Of a stretch of DNA of 64,000 nt, positions 63,501 to 64,000 are shown piece by piece; within the stretch, counting starts at the first letter, position 1; every line of letters begins with the position of its first letter. The stretch is taken from NCBI RefSeq assembly GCF_003555545.1, contig NZ_CP032157.1, forward strand, positions 6,328,546-6,392,545. The letters are read 5' to 3'. The stretch is from Paraflavitalea soli (lineage in GTDB: Bacteria; Bacteroidota; Bacteroidia; Chitinophagales; Chitinophagaceae). Position numbers and translations under genes: made by a program. The notes below the pieces were generated by a model. It saw only the letters and a list, made by a program, of their open reading frames with translations. It had not been told where the DNA came from and searched no databases.

Positions 63501-64000
63501 GTCGTGACCCAGACATCTCCGGATGGGGGTCTTACCAATTTCTGGTACGACAGGCTGGGCAGACTGGCAATATCGCAGAATGCCAAACAAAGATCGGCAG
63601 GCAGCAGCAATGACCAGGACAGGCTGTACAGCTATACCAAATACGATCCCCTTGGCCGTATTACTGAAGTGGGTCAGATGAAAAATACCAGCGCCAACGG
63701 CACCATGGCCAATGCTGTGAGTCGTAACCCTGCCATGCTGGATACCTGGTTGTTAAACCTCAATAACCGGCGGGAGCAGATCACCCAAACCATCTATGAC
63801 CTGCCTTATAGCGGTTTTATTGGGGCACCTGATCCCAGTACCGTAATAGCCCAAAGGAATATCCGTAACCGGGTGAGCTATATTACCTATACAGAAAATA
63901 GCAATCCTTCTGCCCATAACCAGGCCACTTTTTATACCTATGATATACTGGGTAATGTGGATACCCTCTTGCAGGATTATGGTTGCGGTACTTGTGGCAC
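57522..64000 (+). CDS. Giant Rhs/YD-repeat protein with LamG-like domain (3' end missing)
   Basis: The frame is open from the ATG at 57522 to the window edge, over 2159 codons. Signal peptide MKRLQNITAFILLLIAGLSLPGMAFA. The N-terminal third has Fn3-like and Rhs-like parts (ETLYDYQGRPAIQVLPTPS; YSISYVDMHGRTIATALAG). A Cys-rich helical middle (ICYDCSYD, PSCASCNTA, VCKEGG) leads to a LamG-like domain at about 1326-1485 (FTLEARIKPKANSPFNAIL ... GWIDEVRVWNTARTPAQI) and a second concanavalin-like region at about 1654-1793. YD repeats begin near 1929 (YYYDQAGNLVKTISPQG; YDRLGRLAISQNAKQ; KYDPLGRITEVGQ). The variable C-terminus, where a toxin or cargo domain would sit, is not in view. Confidence 0.82.
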   Translation, partial: MKRLQNITAFILLLIAGLSLPGMAFASNEPYSARPLKGNQLRKDSSNLVKDTVYFNSTLKPLQTTFKVRNLVTFKVNEFANLKLPDTFEITVSFKVYFIRNVGSSPVSDSSGVISLNIKSYKNGRYTPKAFYTFTGGHQAQVKITNMTVVSGNLADVENSLMLENELFVTREYAFDCTNNAVSTLNTPVYNTDKGELDVSWNSQRAADEYDLEWTYIDDSAIANYYMPGSTVNFDALKIFNNNATRVSITQSRYLIPLLYDGSGHLFYRVRAVQTKANNQRIESIWSTTLGDYPFTGHENKLNWQATTSFAEEGKRKAVVQYFDGSLRNRQTVTKDNTTDTTLVAETLYDYQGRPAIQVLPTPSLSSLIKYTPNFNLPVNGTEYDKDRYDGLLVDSCYCKQGAPAMGTLSGASKYYSPSNPLVNTSFHKYIPDAKGFPFAETRYTPDNTSRISLQSGVGADFQIDSGRATRYFYSAADQEELDVLFGTEVGNASHYFKNMVRDANGQYSISYVDMHGRTIATALAGKPVTKMDTLASNKPFYFTKKLIDSTTNIINGTSIESSKGLVVTRAGDHRFKYSLLPDSINIKDCGNIDICYDCSYDLEITITDECNNSTLPGGLPYKITASNLTIDTTCNANTPFPGVDQSVYLREGNYLVAKKLTIRKKAMDTYRNIFLRRNTCKTLDQFIAEQKAALNMQCQPSCASCNTALGTWETFRPNYMQQMGIAVADSAAYRPAALLAWNKLSADCEELCKGRSLDKSYRDQMLADVTAPDGQYADPEKPTDGYSVFLANANGNRPYQNLSYLDGNGFSDPLNPQSLSVVDFSREFKKSWANTLLTLHPEYAKLMLFEQWKASHEWDLTFENTETYQEALARGYLNPASFTGLPANAKYTHQPLQADPLFTNLLTTAKTAMQDSLFNAVKLQGEPNINAWSFATIMAHCPDKDETCRQSYSNINQAFTIDASCSGELDIAWRYFREIYLQKKREIMDAQLNAYAEGIKNEPGYYGRLFASGHAVTFMSPAMAAAGQLTGLVDDQAEGKDSINSFILDNCRAYAMQWWQELKPCSFSQSDSVAIINKLIQVCKEGGDENHLFGVSTVKPSSTNLDRNFEQVIKAYAGSNYNTTCNVYLLTAPRPYENQPILYDKPIMQKPDSCECATISNLYTKYQVAGIDASFGDYIYRTTHTRIYDGVLDTLRKACSGEINCSFLKQPLSLPPVLQCGGGEELCVTCVGIDTLYTKFRQQFPQAVPSYDDADSLQRIYNTLFERFMNTNLGFGKKTAEYLDFIATCTTTSDKYCNLALAFDGNVGKKRVTIPVRNNRLRLGTGDFTLEARIKPKANSPFNAILTNRTQSGGTTGDGFMFILSNGQLLIQLQGCYNYMTSHTAGIDLYDGKPHQVAVSRQGDSLGFYVDGIKVPYAANCSGTLTTPPSQRNITTTGPWYIGLDSTGAAPNPLVGFNGWIDEVRVWNTARTPAQIAANLNVRLSPQPNLAAYYLLRSKDTCTQAIIDYSITDTRLRNDGYLGSSPAKDVLDPVWLSPKQISYIGADPVGVSNTCACTGGSSTVVCDSLQAILNDYNTYGGIPHLDASGADTTNWKINFGGTTYYKVGVPLGEVVKNGVLKLPNYYTDTLPDAAPYKYVDYDRVKDTLCLDSAGFTFETRLKLPDSLVIPNGYNDSWWISLYSDPAKSGSILVSLKLTAGNGSAICTHQGDPKAVCTPLYVPHLPLDNWRTVRLQFRKRQFSYYIDTALQGTATLDAPMTKLYWWTLLQYAQKGEVDYIRIYDTTGRYLYKEEFDDPHNLARPIPAADCNGCQPGFVKYFNQRTSNNYSYNQIQAIYNSTCGTLLGDCPEYEPVNTLCGRTEPVFPPAALVQHSPCDDSTLFAVSKGTLLYEAYRDSLINSFDNRYLAKCLNARYTESFTVDQPISEYHYTLYYYDQAGNLVKTISPQGVDVSKFAWAASYSDSVKTARRNRQVLKPAHGLLTQYKYNSLNQVVTQTSPDGGLTNFWYDRLGRLAISQNAKQRSAGSSNDQDRLYSYTKYDPLGRITEVGQMKNTSANGTMANAVSRNPAMLDTWLLNLNNRREQITQTIYDLPYSGFIGAPDPSTVIAQRNIRNRVSYITYTENSNPSAHNQATFYTYDILGNVDTLLQDYGCGTCG

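Overview
The window looks like a piece of a Bacteroidota chromosome, most likely a Chitinophagaceae-type member. Signs are the -33 TTTG / -7 TAnnTTTG promoter pattern, few Shine-Dalgarno-like sites, type IX secretion (T9SS) C-terminal sorting domains, an S46 dipeptidyl-peptidase, DUF4834 and DUF6576-type proteins, MnmD without a fused partner, and the long Bacteroidetes-type amidophosphoribosyltransferase. I saw no tRNA, rRNA, CRISPR array, insertion sequence or prophage.

Layout. 1-9.5 kb: 5'-truncated patatin-like protein, small secreted protein, GH18 lipoprotein, S46 peptidase, RDD membrane protein, AlkA-type glycosylase, MnmD, CysRS. 9.6-14.1 kb: leftward cluster rlmD, two rhomboids, EEP-family hydrolase. 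14.2-25.9 kb: ligA, NUMOD4/HNH protein, DUF2461 protein, asd, a candidate small RNA, a lamin-tail protein with a lipoprotein, a PfkB kinase, tetR with a PaaE-like reductase, a HAD phosphatase and DUF4834. 26.0-32.7 kb: rimP-nusA-infB, then a SurA-like chaperone. 32.8-40.1 kb: a PAS/GAF histidine kinase with its LuxR-type regulator, a purF-like gene, a second paralogous regulator and a SixA-like phosphatase. 40.3-45.1 kb: two tandem T9SS-exported esterases, a MurG/UGT-like glycosyltransferase and a two-gene unit with a 46-aa lipoprotein.

45.4 kb to the window end holds the most striking locus, five co-directional genes: a secreted coiled-coil plus predicted beta-barrel protein, a secreted Fn3/TANFOR-like protein, a 2521-aa Rhs/SpvB-like shell protein with DNRLRE-like and PA14-like regions and a YD-type end, a 262-aa secreted protein of unknown family, and a second giant Rhs protein (more than 2159 aa, LamG-like domain, YD repeats) running off the edge. 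I infer that they act as one cell-surface assembly; any cargo domain of the last protein lies outside the window.

Between genes there are several repeat families. Degenerate heptanucleotide tandem arrays are built on AGCTCGC, ACTGCCG or TGTATTC. Related short repeats also sit in frame inside cysS, mnmD and the paaE-like gene. A REP-like GTCATCTCGAACG element occurs at two places. A family of related terminator hairpins follows several plus-strand genes.
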